Shown here in pieces: positions 16,077-29,466 of a stretch of DNA of 64,000 nucleotides. Origin of the DNA: an uncultured Pseudacidovorax sp. (GTDB lineage Bacteria > Pseudomonadota > Gammaproteobacteria > Burkholderiales > Burkholderiaceae_C); assembly GCF_913773995.1 (NCBI RefSeq), contig NZ_CAJYES010000249.1, positions 34,141 to 98,140 on the forward strand, read 5' to 3'. Position numbers and translations under genes: made by a program. The notes below the pieces were generated by a model. It had not been told where the DNA came from. It saw nothing but the letters and a program-made list of their open reading frames with translations, and made no database searches. The first letter of the stretch is position 1; the number at the start of each line of letters is the position of its first letter.

Positions 16077-18086
16077 ATGAAACCGAACGAGTTTTCGCAC
16101 CTGAAGGTCCTGACGCCCGAGCAGTTCCAATCGCGCCGCCCTGCCGCCCGCGAGGAACGCCATCCGAATGCCGTCACGGCGCCGCCGATCAACCGCGGCT
16201 CCATGACGCCCCGCCCGTGGCGCGGTTTCTGGAACAGCATCGGCACCGCCCTGCTATTGAAGATGGGTGCTGGCCGCGCCAGCGCTGCCGCCCAACCCGC
16301 GGGTCCCGTTCAGCCTTGGGAGCGCGCCGCCAAGCGCCGCCGCCTGACCTTCACGATGCTGGCCCTGTTCAGCACCGTGCTGGCCTCGGCCCTGTTTGCC
16401 CAGGTGCAGCCGGACTACGACAACGCCTTCCTGGAATACGGCCAGATCGCGCTGTATGGCCTGCTCTCCGGTTGGGTGGTCACCGGCTTCGTGACCGCGC
16501 TGATGGGTTTCTACGTGTCTGTGCGTGGCGACAAGTACGCCCTGTCGGCCAAGCAGGTCGCCGACCATCCGATGAATCCGAAGGCCCGCACCGCGATCAT
16601 CATGCCGATCTGCAACGAGGACGTGGCCACGGTGTTCGCCGGCCTGCGCGCCACCTGCGAATCGGTGGCCAACACCGGCCATGCGAAGCAGTTCGACGTC
16701 TTCGTGCTGTCCGACAGCTACAACCCCGAGATCGCCAAGGCCGAACGTGCCGCGTGGGAAGAACTGCGCGCCGCCCTGGCCCAGTCCTTCGCCGACAGCC
16801 CGAACAAGCCGCAGGTCGAGGTGTACTACCGCCTGCGCACCCGCCGTACGCACCGCAAGGCCGGCAATGTGGCCGATTTCTGCCGCCGTTGGGGCAAGGA
16901 CTACCGCTACATGGTCGTGCTCGATGCCGACAGCGTCATGAGCGGCGACTGCCTGACCAGCATGGTCAAGCTGATGGAAGCCAACCCCACCGCCGGGATC
17001 ATCCAGACGGCCACCCAGGCCATCGGCCATGTGACGCTGCATGCACGCGCCCAACAGTTCGCCAGCCGCGTGACCGGCCGCCTGTTCACCCTGGGCATGC
17101 AGTTCTGGCAGCTGGGCGAATCCCACTACTGGGGTCACAACGCCATCATCCGCGTCGCTCCCTTCATGGAGCACTGCGCCCTGGCCCCGATCAAGGGCAC
17201 GGGCGGCATGTCCGGCGGCATCATGAGCCACGACTTCGTCGAGGCAGCCCTGATGCGCCGCGCCGGCTACCACGTCTGGCTGGTGTCCGACCTGGTCGGC
17301 AGCTACGAGCAACAACCGCCGGACCTGCTGGCCGAACTGCAGCGTGACCGCCGCTGGTGCCAGGGCAACCTGCAGAACGCCCGCCTGATGGCCGAGCCCG
17401 GCATCCACCCCGTGCACCGCGCCATGTTCGTGACCGGCACGATGGCCTATGTGTCCGCCCCCATGTGGCTGGCGTTCATGACGCTGGGTACCGCGCTGTG
17501 GTTGACGGGTTCCCGCCTGGTCCAGGATTGGGCCGTGCTGCCGATGGAACTGGCCGGGCTGTGGGTGTGGACGCTGTGCCTGCTTTTCCTGCCCCGCATC
17601 CTCGGGGTGGCCGCCGTGTTCATGCGTGGCGAACAGAAGAATTTCGGCGGTGCCGCCCGCCTGTTCAAGAGCGCCGTGCTGGAAAGCGTCATGGCGATCG
17701 TGCAAGCCCCTGTGCGCATGCTCGCGCACTCTCTGTTCGTGATCGTTGCCCTGACCGGCCTCAAGCTGGAATGGAAGTCGCCTCCGCGGGAAGCTGCTGC
17801 CGTGCCCTGGAGCGAGGCGTTCAACCGCCTGGCCCCGATGAGCGGACTGGTTGCCGTGCTGGCCTGCGGTGTGGCCCTGATCGACGCCAGCGCGTTGGTG
17901 TGGCTCATGCCGGTCGGCCTTCCTCTGCTGCTGGCAATCCCGATGGCCGTGCTGACCAGCCGCATCGACGTTGGTGGCGTGATGCGCGAGCGCAACTACC
18001 TGCTGATTCCCGAGGAATCCCGCTCGCCCGCCGTGCTGCGCCGTGCGTGGGCCCATGCGGACCGACTGGCCCTGAAGGCAGCCTGA
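16077..18086 (+). CDS. opgH: Glucans biosynthesis glucosyltransferase H
   Basis: A 669-residue inner-membrane GT2 enzyme that polymerises glucose from UDP-glucose into osmoregulated periplasmic glucans. TM helices flank a cytoplasmic catalytic domain with MPICNED, the metal-binding VLDADSVMSG and the QRDRRWCQGN (QxxRW) motif; a cluster of C-terminal TM helices follows. It is shorter than E. coli OpgH (847 residues), mainly by a reduced N-terminus and C-terminus. No opgG is adjacent. It lies behind a candidate GlrR-dependent sigma-54 promoter and a small gene, and is followed at once by a strong terminator. E. coli OpgH also couples UDP-glucose level to FtsZ; whether this shorter form does so is unknown. 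Confidence 0.92.
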   Translation: MKPNEFSHLKVLTPEQFQSRRPAAREERHPNAVTAPPINRGSMTPRPWRGFWNSIGTALLLKMGAGRASAAAQPAGPVQPWERAAKRRRLTFTMLALFSTVLASALFAQVQPDYDNAFLEYGQIALYGLLSGWVVTGFVTALMGFYVSVRGDKYALSAKQVADHPMNPKARTAIIMPICNEDVATVFAGLRATCESVANTGHAKQFDVFVLSDSYNPEIAKAERAAWEELRAALAQSFADSPNKPQVEVYYRLRTRRTHRKAGNVADFCRRWGKDYRYMVVLDADSVMSGDCLTSMVKLMEANPTAGIIQTATQAIGHVTLHARAQQFASRVTGRLFTLGMQFWQLGESHYWGHNAIIRVAPFMEHCALAPIKGTGGMSGGIMSHDFVEAALMRRAGYHVWLVSDLVGSYEQQPPDLLAELQRDRRWCQGNLQNARLMAEPGIHPVHRAMFVTGTMAYVSAPMWLAFMTLGTALWLTGSRLVQDWAVLPMELAGLWVWTLCLLFLPRILGVAAVFMRGEQKNFGGAARLFKSAVLESVMAIVQAPVRMLAHSLFVIVALTGLKLEWKSPPREAAAVPWSEAFNRLAPMSGLVAVLACGVALIDASALVWLMPVGLPLLLAIPMAVLTSRIDVGGVMRERNYLLIPEESRSPAVLRRAWAHADRLALKAA

Positions 18087-18107
18087 GTCCGGCGCCTCGC
18101 CAAAACA

Positions 18108-18137
18108 AAACGCCCGCGAATTTCGCGGGCGTTTTTC
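18108..18137 (+). terminator. Rho-independent terminator after opgH
   Basis: ACGCCCGCGAA and TTCGCGGGCGT form a perfect stem with almost no loop, followed by a run of five T. The A-rich left flank makes it bidirectional. It ends the glrR/opgH transcript. Confidence 0.92.
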
Positions 18138-18171
18138 ATTTGGGAGATCGGTCGTTTTACCGAAGGATAGA

Positions 18172-18222
18172 TGGGTCGAAGGGCTTACGCCGAGGTATTC
18201 AACAGGCTCAGCCCGAACGGCC
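18172..18222. repeat. REP-like extragenic element (degenerate)
   Basis: TTCAACAGGCTCAGCCCGAACGG (18198-18220) closely matches one arm of the widely dispersed palindromic element seen in Pseudomonas, Xanthomonas and Comamonadaceae genomes. GGTCGAAGGGCTT (18174-18186) looks like the remains of the other arm. It lies in the convergent opgH/ffh spacer; a single copy here. Recognition is from memory. Confidence 0.45.
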
Positions 18223-18265
18223 TCGGGTCAACCGGACCGCATGACCGGGCGACCCGCTCCTCGCG

Positions 18266-19660
18266 TCAGAACGGCAGCTTGGGCCCACCAGGGCCGCCCA
18301 TACCGGGCATTCCCGGCATGCCCTTCATGCCACCCAGCCGCTTCATCATCTTCATGAGGCCGCCGCCCTTCATCTTCTTCATCATGCCCTGCATCTGCTC
18401 GAACTCGTTGAGCAGGCGGTTGACCTCTTGAACCTGCACGCCCGCACCCGTGGCGATGCGCTTCTTGCGGCTGGCCTTGATGAGTTCGGGCTTGCGACGC
18501 TCGGCCGGCGTCATGCTGTGGATGATGCCTTCCTTGCGGCGGATGTCGCGCTCGGCGCGCGTGAGGTCGGCCTCGCTGGCCTTGGCGGCCAGCTGCGTCG
18601 GCAGCTTGTCCATGAAGCTGGAGAGGCCGCCCATCTGCTTCATCTGCTGCAACTGGGCCAGGAAGTCTTCCAGGTCGAAGTGGCCGCTCTTGACCTTGGT
18701 GGCAAGCTTCTTGGCCGCCTCCAGGTCGACACCGGCCGACACCTGCTCGACCAGCGCCACGATGTCGCCCATGCCCAGGATGCGGCCCGCGTGGCGCTCG
18801 GCGTCGAATACCTCCAGGCCGTCGATCTTCTCGCTGGTGCCGGCGAACTTGATCGGCACACCCGTGATCTGCCGCACCGACAGCGCCGCACCGCCACGCG
18901 AGTCGCCGTCCATCTTGGTCAGGATGATGCCGGTCAGCGGCAGCGCTTCCTTGAAGGCTTTGGCGGTATTGGCGGCGTCCTGGCCCTGCATGGCGTCGAC
19001 GACGAACAGCGTCTCGACCGGGTTCAGCGCGCCGTGCAGTGTCTTGATTTCCTCCATCAGCACTTCGTCGATGGCAAGCCGGCCCGCGGTGTCGACCAGC
19101 AGAACGTCGAAGTAGTGCCGCTTGGCATGGTCGAGCGCGGCACGGGCGATGTCCAGCGGCTTCTGGTCGGGCGTGCTGGGAAACCACTCGGCGCCGGCCT
19201 GCTTCGTCACCGTCTTGAGCTGCTCGATGGCCGCCGGGCGGTAGACGTCGCCCGAGACGGTCAGCACCTTCTTCTTGCGCTTCTCGATCAAGTGCTTGGC
19301 CAGCTTGGCGGTGGTGGTGGTCTTGCCGGCGCCCTGCAGGCCGGCCATGAGCACCACGGCCGGCGGCTGGGCGTTGAGGTTGATGTCCGAGACGCCCTCG
19401 CCCATCGTGGCCGCCAGTTCGCGGTTGACGATGCCCACCAGCGCCTGGCCAGGCTTGAGCGAGCCCATCACCTCCTCGCCCATCGCCTTTTCCTTGACGC
19501 GATTGACGAAGTCGCGCACGACGGGCAGCGCCACGTCGGCCTCGAGCAGCGCCATGCGCACCTCGCGCATCATGTCCTGCACATTGGATTCGGTGATGCG
19601 CGCCTGCCCGCTCATCTGCTTAACGAGACGGGAGAACTTGTCGGTGAGTGCGGTGGCCAT
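18266..19660 (-). CDS. ffh: Signal recognition particle protein (SRP54 homologue)
   Basis: A 464-residue GTPase that binds 4.5S RNA and signal sequences of nascent membrane proteins. N domain from ATALTDKFSRL; G domain with GLQGAGKTTTTAKLAK (about 103-118), DTAGR and TKMDGDSRGGAAL; and the Met-rich M domain (NEFEQMQGMMKKMKGGGLMK). The C-terminus ends in a Gly/Met/Pro tail. The start is the ATG at 19660, where the family begins; the frame stays open upstream without similarity. It diverges from the ccsA-like gene across 116 bases. Confidence 0.97.
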   Translation of the reverse strand: MATALTDKFSRLVKQMSGQARITESNVQDMMREVRMALLEADVALPVVRDFVNRVKEKAMGEEVMGSLKPGQALVGIVNRELAATMGEGVSDINLNAQPPAVVLMAGLQGAGKTTTTAKLAKHLIEKRKKKVLTVSGDVYRPAAIEQLKTVTKQAGAEWFPSTPDQKPLDIARAALDHAKRHYFDVLLVDTAGRLAIDEVLMEEIKTLHGALNPVETLFVVDAMQGQDAANTAKAFKEALPLTGIILTKMDGDSRGGAALSVRQITGVPIKFAGTSEKIDGLEVFDAERHAGRILGMGDIVALVEQVSAGVDLEAAKKLATKVKSGHFDLEDFLAQLQQMKQMGGLSSFMDKLPTQLAAKASEADLTRAERDIRRKEGIIHSMTPAERRKPELIKASRKKRIATGAGVQVQEVNRLLNEFEQMQGMMKKMKGGGLMKMMKRLGGMKGMPGMPGMGGPGGPKLPF

Positions 19661-19776
19661 GGCTGGAGGGGAAGAAGGCTGGGGGAGGAAGGAGGCGGCG
19701 GCAGCCGACTCCGGGGCCGGCACGGCGGGGTGTCCGGCGGCCCCGTCCGCTGGGGCCCAAAGGCTAAACTCAGCCG

Positions 19777-20586
19777 ATGATTCTAGCGAGCCCCTCCCCA
19801 CTCAGCGTGGCCCTGGGCATCGCCACGGCTGCGGCCTACGGCGTGGCCGCAGCCTTCTCCCACAGGCTCAACCGGGGTGCCACGCAGGCGCTCGTCGCCA
19901 TCGCGTGGCTGCTGCATGCGGCGGCGCTGGCCACCGGGCTGCTGCCTGGCACGCCCCGCTTCGGCTTCGCGCCGGCCCTGTCGATCACCGCCTGGCTGGT
20001 GATGACGGTGTATGCCGTGGAGAGTCGGCTCTTCCCGGGCCTGACGGTGCGCCGCGCGCTCGCCGCGCTGGGTGCGCTGGCGGCACTGCTGGCGGCTGCT
20101 TTTCCGGGCTCGCCGCTGCATATGTCCGCCTCGCCGTGGCTGCCACTGCACCTTGCGTTGGGCATCGCTTCCTACGGACTCTTCGGCGCGGCGGTAGTGC
20201 ACGCCTGGCTGATGACGCGGGCTGAGCGACGCATCCGCCAGGCGGCCGATCCGCACGCAGGTCTGCCGCTGCTGACGCTGGAGCGGCTGACCTTCCGCTT
20301 CGTCACCGCCGGCTTCGTGCTGCTGTCGGCCACGCTGCTGGCGGGCCTGCTGTTCAGCGAAACGCTGTACGGACCGCAGGTGCGTGCCTGGAAATGGGAC
20401 CACAAGACGGTGTTCTCGCTGCTGGCCTGGCTGAGCTTCGCCATCCTGCTGGCCGGTCGCAGCCGGTTCGGCTGGCGGGGTCGCACGGCCAAGCGTGTGC
20501 TCTATGCGGGGGCCGTGCTGCTGCTGCTGGCCTACGTGGGCTCGCGCTTCGTGCTCGAAGTGGTGCTGCACCGGCCCGTCGCCTGA
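19777..20586 (+). CDS. CcsA/CcmC-like cytochrome c assembly membrane protein
   Basis: A 269-residue polytopic protein with eight predicted TM segments and the periplasmic WxWD-type motif AWKWDHKTVFSLLAW (about 210-224), which in CcsA/CcmC/HemX relatives is involved in haem handling. Single-gene members such as YpjD are widespread in proteobacteria beside ffh, as here. Function in Betaproteobacteria is not established. Its TGA overlaps the ATG of the PP0621 gene. Confidence 0.8.
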   Translation: MILASPSPLSVALGIATAAAYGVAAAFSHRLNRGATQALVAIAWLLHAAALATGLLPGTPRFGFAPALSITAWLVMTVYAVESRLFPGLTVRRALAALGALAALLAAAFPGSPLHMSASPWLPLHLALGIASYGLFGAAVVHAWLMTRAERRIRQAADPHAGLPLLTLERLTFRFVTAGFVLLSATLLAGLLFSETLYGPQVRAWKWDHKTVFSLLAWLSFAILLAGRSRFGWRGRTAKRVLYAGAVLLLLAYVGSRFVLEVVLHRPVA

Positions 20587-20825
20587 TGAAATTCCTGCTC
20601 GTGACCCTCGTGGTGGCTGTGGCCATCTGGATCTGGCGGCGCAACCGCCAGGAAGAACTGGACGCCGCCCCGCCGCGCAAGCCCGCTGGCCGGCCGGCCG
20701 TCAAAGGGCCGCAGCCGATGGTGCGCTGTGCCCACTGCGGCCTGCATCTCCCGGCCGCGGACGCCGTCGCCGGCCGCCACGGCATCTATTGCAGCGACCG
20801 GCACCGCAGCGCCGCGGAGCCATGA
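20586..20825 (+). CDS. PP0621-family small protein
   Basis: A 79-residue protein with one N-terminal TM helix (FLLVTLVVAVAIWIW), a basic Ala/Pro linker and a C-terminal zinc-binding-like module CAHCGLHLP followed by YCSDRHR. This is the PP0621 family layout, a small protein of unknown function habitually encoded just before pilS/pilR in Burkholderiales. Overlaps at both ends (TGATG with the upstream gene, ATGA with pilS) indicate tight translational coupling. Confidence 0.8.
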   Translation: MKFLLVTLVVAVAIWIWRRNRQEELDAAPPRKPAGRPAVKGPQPMVRCAHCGLHLPAADAVAGRHGIYCSDRHRSAAEP

Positions 20826-22516
20826 CACCGGACACGGACTTTCCGTCGAACACGGACTGGTCCGCGCTGGAGATCCGGACCGAGCGCAGCCAGGCCTTGC
20901 AGCGGGTCTGGCGCGGCTTCATGACGGCCCGACCCGCGGTGGGGCTGCTGCTGCTGGCGCTGCAGGGCATCGCCTTCGCCCTGGGCCAGCCCATGCACGC
21001 TCCGACCCTGGCCATCACCGCGCTCTACGCCGCCTTCACCTTCGCCGACCGGCTGCGCACGCCCGCGCGGCTGCCGCTGCGGCGGCTGGGCATGACCTGG
21101 CTGCTGTGCATCGGCCTCGACGTGGCCGTGTTCGCGCTGCTGCAGGCCCTGCAGACCGGCACCACGGTCAACTACACGCCCTTGCTGGCCCTGCCTGTGC
21201 TCATGGCGGCCGTGGCCGGTGGCTTGGTGGTCGGACTGGCCACCACCTCGGCCGCCACGCTGCTGATGCTGGCCGAGGCGCTGCGCTTCCAGCTGGCGGC
21301 AGGCCCCGACGGGCCCGGCCGTTTGCTTCAGGCCGCACTGACCGGCACGGGCCTCTTCGTGCTGTCGCTGCTGGCCCACCAACTGGCGCTGCGCCTGGCC
21401 CGCGAGGAGGCCCGCGCCAGCCGCAGCCAGGACTCGGCGCAGCTGCAGGCGCAGATCAACGCCCTCGTGATCGAGGCGCTGTCCGAAGGCGTGCTGGTGG
21501 TGGACGAGGCCGGCCGCGTGCACACGGCCAACCCTGCCGCCGACGCGCTGCTGGGCGGCGGCCTGGACCGCGGCTCGCTGCCGCGCTCGCTGGTGGCCCA
21601 TCCGGCCTGGCAGCCGCTGGCCGATCTGGCACAGCGCACTTTCGACGAAGGGGCCGACTGCAGCGCCGACCTGCCCATCGCCCAGCCTCATGCGACGCCG
21701 CGGGAACTGCGCGTGCGCACCCGGCTGACGGCAGTGGACGGGGCCCGCCACCGCGGCTTCTGCGTGATGTTCCTGCAGGACCTGCGCCAGCTGGAGGCCC
21801 GCATCCGCACCGAGAAGATGGCCGCGATGGGCCGCATGTCGGCGGCGGTCGCGCACGAGATCCGCAACCCGCTGGCCGCGATCACCCAGGCCAGTGCCCT
21901 GCTGGAGGAAGACCTCGCAGAGCCGGCGCAGCAGCGGCTCAACGCCATGGTGCAGCAGAACGCGCGCCGGCTCGGCCGCATCGTCGACGAGGTGCTGGAC
22001 GTTGCCCGCGTGCGCCAGCAGGGCGGCGACGTGGGCAACGGCACGGCACTGCCGCTGGCAGCCAGCGTCTACGCCATGGTCGACGAGTGGAGCCGACAGA
22101 GCGGCCGCGTGCCGCCGTCCCTGCGCCTGGTGGAAAGCCTTCCGCCGGTGCGCTTCAATGAGGAACACCTGCGCCGCATCCTCGTCAACCTGCTCGACAA
22201 CGCGACGCGCTATGCAGGGCCGGGCGCCGAGTCCATCCGCGTCCATACCTTCGCCACGGGCGATGGACGCCCCACCCTCGCCGTCTGGAGCGACGGCGCG
22301 CCGCTGGAGCAGGGCGTGGAGCGCCACCTGTTCGAGCCCTTCTTCTCCTCCGAGAGCCGCTCCAGCGGCCTGGGGCTGTTCATCTGCCGCGAGCTGTGCG
22401 AACGCCATGGGGCCACCATCCGCTACGAGCGCCTGCGTCCCGCACCCGACGTGCCCGCCGGCAATGCCTTCCTGCTGAGCTTCGAGCCAGCGCAGGCGGG
22501 CGCTTTGCCACAATAG
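20822..22516 (+). CDS. pilS: Type IV pilus sensor histidine kinase PilS
   Basis: A 564-residue kinase with six N-terminal TM helices (about residues 40-200), a PAS domain (VIEALSEGVLVVDEAGRVHT), HisKA H-box VAHEIRNPLAAI and a HATPase domain ending SSGLGLFICRELCERHGA. PilS controls PilR and thereby sigma-54 transcription of pilA; it senses pilin level in the inner membrane in Pseudomonas. The ATG overlaps the PP0621 stop and pilR follows at once. No pilA gene is in the window. Confidence 0.88.
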   Translation: MTPDTDFPSNTDWSALEIRTERSQALQRVWRGFMTARPAVGLLLLALQGIAFALGQPMHAPTLAITALYAAFTFADRLRTPARLPLRRLGMTWLLCIGLDVAVFALLQALQTGTTVNYTPLLALPVLMAAVAGGLVVGLATTSAATLLMLAEALRFQLAAGPDGPGRLLQAALTGTGLFVLSLLAHQLALRLAREEARASRSQDSAQLQAQINALVIEALSEGVLVVDEAGRVHTANPAADALLGGGLDRGSLPRSLVAHPAWQPLADLAQRTFDEGADCSADLPIAQPHATPRELRVRTRLTAVDGARHRGFCVMFLQDLRQLEARIRTEKMAAMGRMSAAVAHEIRNPLAAITQASALLEEDLAEPAQQRLNAMVQQNARRLGRIVDEVLDVARVRQQGGDVGNGTALPLAASVYAMVDEWSRQSGRVPPSLRLVESLPPVRFNEEHLRRILVNLLDNATRYAGPGAESIRVHTFATGDGRPTLAVWSDGAPLEQGVERHLFEPFFSSESRSSGLGLFICRELCERHGATIRYERLRPAPDVPAGNAFLLSFEPAQAGALPQ

Positions 22517-22521
22517 CGCCG

Positions 22522-24043
<1,522 letters not shown>

Positions 24044-24060
<17 letters not shown>

Positions 24061-24634
24061 GCCCGGCGCGGGCATCTGGGACGACGGCTGGCTGCGGACA
24101 GCCCGGCGGCTGGACTCCCCCAACTTCGGCCCCCGCCCGGCCGGGGCATGCATCGATCTCCTGGTGGTGCACTCCATCAGCCTGCCGCCCGGGCGCTACG
24201 GCGGCGAGGAAGTGCAGCAGCTCTTCACCAACCGGCTGGACTGGAACGCGCATCCGTACTTCGCGCAGATCCGGGGCCTGGAGGTCTCGGCGCACTTCTA
24301 CATCCGCCGCGATGGCGAGCTCTGGCAGTTCGTGAGCGCGGACGATCGGGCCTGGCACGCCGGCGTCTCGCAGTGGCGGGGACGCGCCAACTGCAACGAC
24401 GACTCGATCGGCGTGGAACTGGAGGGCCTGGAAGGCGAGCGCTTCGAGGATGCGCAGTACGACACCCTGGCCCAGCTTGCGCGGGCACTGTCGGTGCGCT
24501 ATCCGATTGCCCACGTCGCCGGCCACGAACACATCGCCCCCGGCCGCAAACAGGACCCGGGGCCGGGCTTCGACTGGCGACGGCTGGCGCGTCAGCTCAC
24601 GGGTGCCGGCATCGCCTTCCCGCCCAACCCCTAA
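24044..24634 (+). CDS. ampD: 1,6-anhydro-N-acetylmuramyl-L-alanine amidase AmpD
   Basis: A 196-residue cytosolic zinc amidase of peptidoglycan recycling that cleaves the stem peptide from anhydro-muropeptides. Zinc ligands are visible as the His of LLVVHSISLPPG (about residue 43), the His of VAGHEHIAPGRKQDPGP (about 161) and its Asp (about 171). SAHFYIRRDGELWQFV and NDDSIGVELEG are family signatures. The start overlaps the end of pilR; ATG codons at 24044 and 24053 are both possible. Substrates are muropeptides imported by AmpG; with mpl (36783) it indicates an active recycling pathway. Confidence 0.93.
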
Positions 24635-24854
24635 ATTTTTCAATCGATCCTCGCGAAGCGATGGCGCGCGCGCTTTGCAGCGGGCTCCGGGGCAGGCGGG
24701 TGGCAAGCCAATATTCATGCGGGTTTGCGCGCCAAATCGCCCGGCAAGCCCCATCGTTGCGCCATCTTTGGCGCGACCGCCCACTGCCACTTGGCTTGGG
24801 CGCGCGACCTTGGGGTTTTACCGGAAGTCAAGGGTGACCCGGCAGTTCACCCAA

Positions 24855-24870
24855 ACACTACCTGTAGTGC
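24855..24870. promoter_or_regulatory. NrdR box 1
   Basis: ACACTACCTGTAGTGC agrees with the palindromic NrdR consensus (ACACWATATATWGTGT) at the outer positions. NrdR represses ribonucleotide reductase operons when dATP is high. Its start is exactly 32 bases from the second box, three helical turns, as in known NrdR pairs. Confidence 0.75.
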
Positions 24871-24886
24871 ATTTGCCCCCTTCGAG

Positions 24887-24902
24887 ACACCAGATATAGT
24901 GC
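24887..24902. promoter_or_regulatory. NrdR box 2
   Basis: ACACCAGATATAGTGC is the stronger match of the pair, with the central ATATA intact. It ends 79 bases ahead of the nrdA ATG, so the pair probably covers the core promoter. Confidence 0.8.
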
Positions 24903-24981
24903 CCCCATCGACGCGGCGGCATGACTTGCTGCCGCCGCGCGCCCTGATCGACGAACACCAAGCCCCCTCAAGAGGAACCGC

Positions 24982-27921
<2,940 letters not shown>

Positions 27922-27945
27922 TCGCTGCGCGCATCGCGCATTGAT

Positions 27946-27978
27946 GCATGCGTTCCTGCGCAAAGCAGGAACGCATGC
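27946..27978. other. Strong intercistronic hairpin between nrdA and nrdB
   Basis: GCATGCGTTCCTGC pairs perfectly with GCAGGAACGCATGC (14-base stem, loop GCAAA). No T-run follows, so it is not a standard terminator. It may limit read-through or protect the nrdA message from 3' decay, which would set the NrdA:NrdB ratio. Confidence 0.7.
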
Positions 27979-28031
27979 CGTCATGTCGGGGCATCGGACG
28001 ACAGACCCGATGCCCAGGCACAACAAAATTC

Positions 28032-28075
28032 AGCAACGACACAGTCGAAGAACTTTTCAATCGTGTGTCGTTGCT
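28032..28075 (+). other. Hairpin in the nrdB leader
   Basis: AGCAACGACACA (28032-28043) pairs with TGTGTCGTTGCT (28064-28075), a perfect 12-base stem with a 20-base AT-richer loop. It lies 26 bases before the nrdB ATG and no T-run follows, so a role in processing or translation is more likely than termination. Confidence 0.65.
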
Positions 28076-28101
28076 CTGATAATTGAGCATTGGATTTTTC
28101 T

Positions 28102-29307
28102 ATGTTGACCTGGGACGACGAAGTCAAGCCCTCCAATTCGGGCGCACTGTCGAATACATCGGACATGGCCGCCGGCCGGTCGATGGCATCCCCTTCTTCC
28201 CCCGCTTCCTTTGCACAGCCCGCGTTGGCCACGCACAGCTTCAGCGCGCCCGTTGCTGCGCAACCTGTTGCAGCAGCAACCGCAGCGGCCCGTCGTGTGA
28301 ATGCCGCCGACAAGCGCATCATCAACGGCCAGACCGACGTCAACCAGCTGGTGCCCTTCAAGTACAAGTGGGCCTGGGAAAAGTACCTCGCCACCTGCGC
28401 GAATCACTGGATGCCGCAGGAGGTCAACATGAACCGCGACATCGCCCTCTGGAAAGACCCGAACGGTCTGACCGAGGATGAACGCCGCATCGTCAAGCGC
28501 AACCTCGGCTTCTTCGTCACCGCCGACTCGCTGGCCGCCAACAACATCGTGCTCGGCACCTACCGGCACATCACCGCGCCCGAGTGCCGCCAGTTCCTGC
28601 TGCGCCAGGCCTTCGAAGAGGCGATCCACACCCACGCCTACCAGTACATCGTCGAGTCGCTGGGCCTGGACGAGTCCGAGATCTTCAACGCCTACAACGA
28701 AGTCCAGTCGATCCGCGACAAGGACGAGTTCCTGATCCCGTTCATCGACGCGATCATGAACCCCGACTTCAAGACCGGCACGCCCGAGACCGACCAGACG
28801 CTGCTCAAGTCGCTGATCGTCTTCGCCTGCCTGATGGAAGGCCTGTTCTTCTACGTCGGCTTCACGCAGATCCTCGCGCTCGGCCGCCAGAACAAGATGA
28901 CGGGTGCCGCCGAGCAGTACCAGTACATCCTGCGTGACGAGTCGATGCACTGCAACTTCGGCATCGACCTGATCAACCAGCTCAAGCTCGAGAACCCGCA
29001 CCTGTGGACGCCCGAGTTCAAGGCCGAGATCAAGGCCCTGTTCCAGAAGGCCGTCGAACTCGAATACCGCTATGCCGAAGACACCATGCCCCGTGGCGTG
29101 CTCGGCATGAACGCCTCCATGTTCAAGGGCTACCTGCGCTACATCGCCAACCGGCGTGCCACGCAGATCGGCCTGGAAGCGCTCTTCCCGAACGAGGAAA
29201 ACCCGTTCCCCTGGATGAGCGAAATGATCGACCTGAAGAAAGAGCGCAATTTCTTCGAAACCCGCGTGATCGAATACCAGTCGGGTGGTGCGCTCTCATG
29301 GGACTGA
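28102..29307 (+). CDS. nrdB: Class Ia ribonucleoside-diphosphate reductase, beta subunit
   Basis: A 401-residue ferritin-like subunit that generates the tyrosyl radical. Iron ligands lie in the helices containing [20 protein letters not shown] (with the presumed radical Tyr) and [16 protein letters not shown]; the C-terminus binds NrdA. The first 65 residues are a Ser/Ala/Pro-rich extension not found in E. coli NrdB. The ATG at 28102 gives MLTWDDEV, a common beginning in this lineage; a TTG four codons upstream is not needed. It sits 180 bases behind nrdA, with two strong hairpins between. Confidence 0.96.
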   Translation: MLTWDDEVKPSNSGALSNTSDMAAGRSMASPSSPASFAQPALATHSFSAPVAAQPVAAATAAARRVNAADKRIINGQTDVNQLVPFKYKWAWEKYLATCANHWMPQEVNMNRDIALWKDPNGLTEDERRIVKRNLGFFVTADSLAANNIVLGTYRHITAPECRQFLLRQAFEEAIHTHAYQYIVESLGLDESEIFNAYNEVQSIRDKDEFLIPFIDAIMNPDFKTGTPETDQTLLKSLIVFACLMEGLFFYVGFTQILALGRQNKMTGAAEQYQYILRDESMHCNFGIDLINQLKLENPHLWTPEFKAEIKALFQKAVELEYRYAEDTMPRGVLGMNASMFKGYLRYIANRRATQIGLEALFPNEENPFPWMSEMIDLKKERNFFETRVIEYQSGGALSWD

Positions 29308-29347
29308 GCAATCCTCTTTCCTGAAGGACGAATGGATCTGAGACCCG

Positions 29348-29387
29348 CCCTGAACGCCATACGCACCGCAGAGTGCGGCGTTCGGGG
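29348..29387 (+). terminator. Hairpin after nrdB, possible terminator
   Basis: CCCTGAACGCC pairs with GGCGTTCGGGG (one G-T pair), with a GCA/TGC inner stem. The following sequence is only CTTTCCC, so termination would be weak. Confidence 0.55.
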
Positions 29388-29426
29388 CTTTCCCATTCGT
29401 GGCGGCGGGGTGTGCCCCGGCGCCAT

Positions 29427-29466
29427 GAATTGCCGTTCGCAGGCACACGTGCGGACGGTGCAATTC
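29427..29466 (+). other. Inverted repeat upstream of the histone-like gene
   Basis: GAATTGCCGT and ACGGTGCAATTC form a stem with one bulged T around a GCACACGTGC core, ending 35 bases before the ATG. It may be an operator or a leader hairpin; no known site is matched. Confidence 0.45.

Larger units (their letters stand above)
24635..24981 (+). other. Intergenic region upstream of nrdA
   Basis: This 347-base gap holds no convincing gene. The first 200 bases are less GC-biased at third positions than the neighbours and contain only short frames. The last 130 bases hold the two NrdR boxes and, at 24913-24938, a GCGGCGGC/GCCGCCGC stem with a ten-base loop in the leader of nrdA, whose role is unknown. 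Confidence 0.6.

Noticed and set aside
18428..19780. 450-codon forward open frame opposite ffh
   Set aside because: Antisense shadow of a certain SRP54 gene; composition biased to Gly/His/Arg/Leu and no recognisable motifs.
27946..27978. Rho-independent terminator after nrdA
   Set aside because: The stem is perfect but no T-run follows on either strand.
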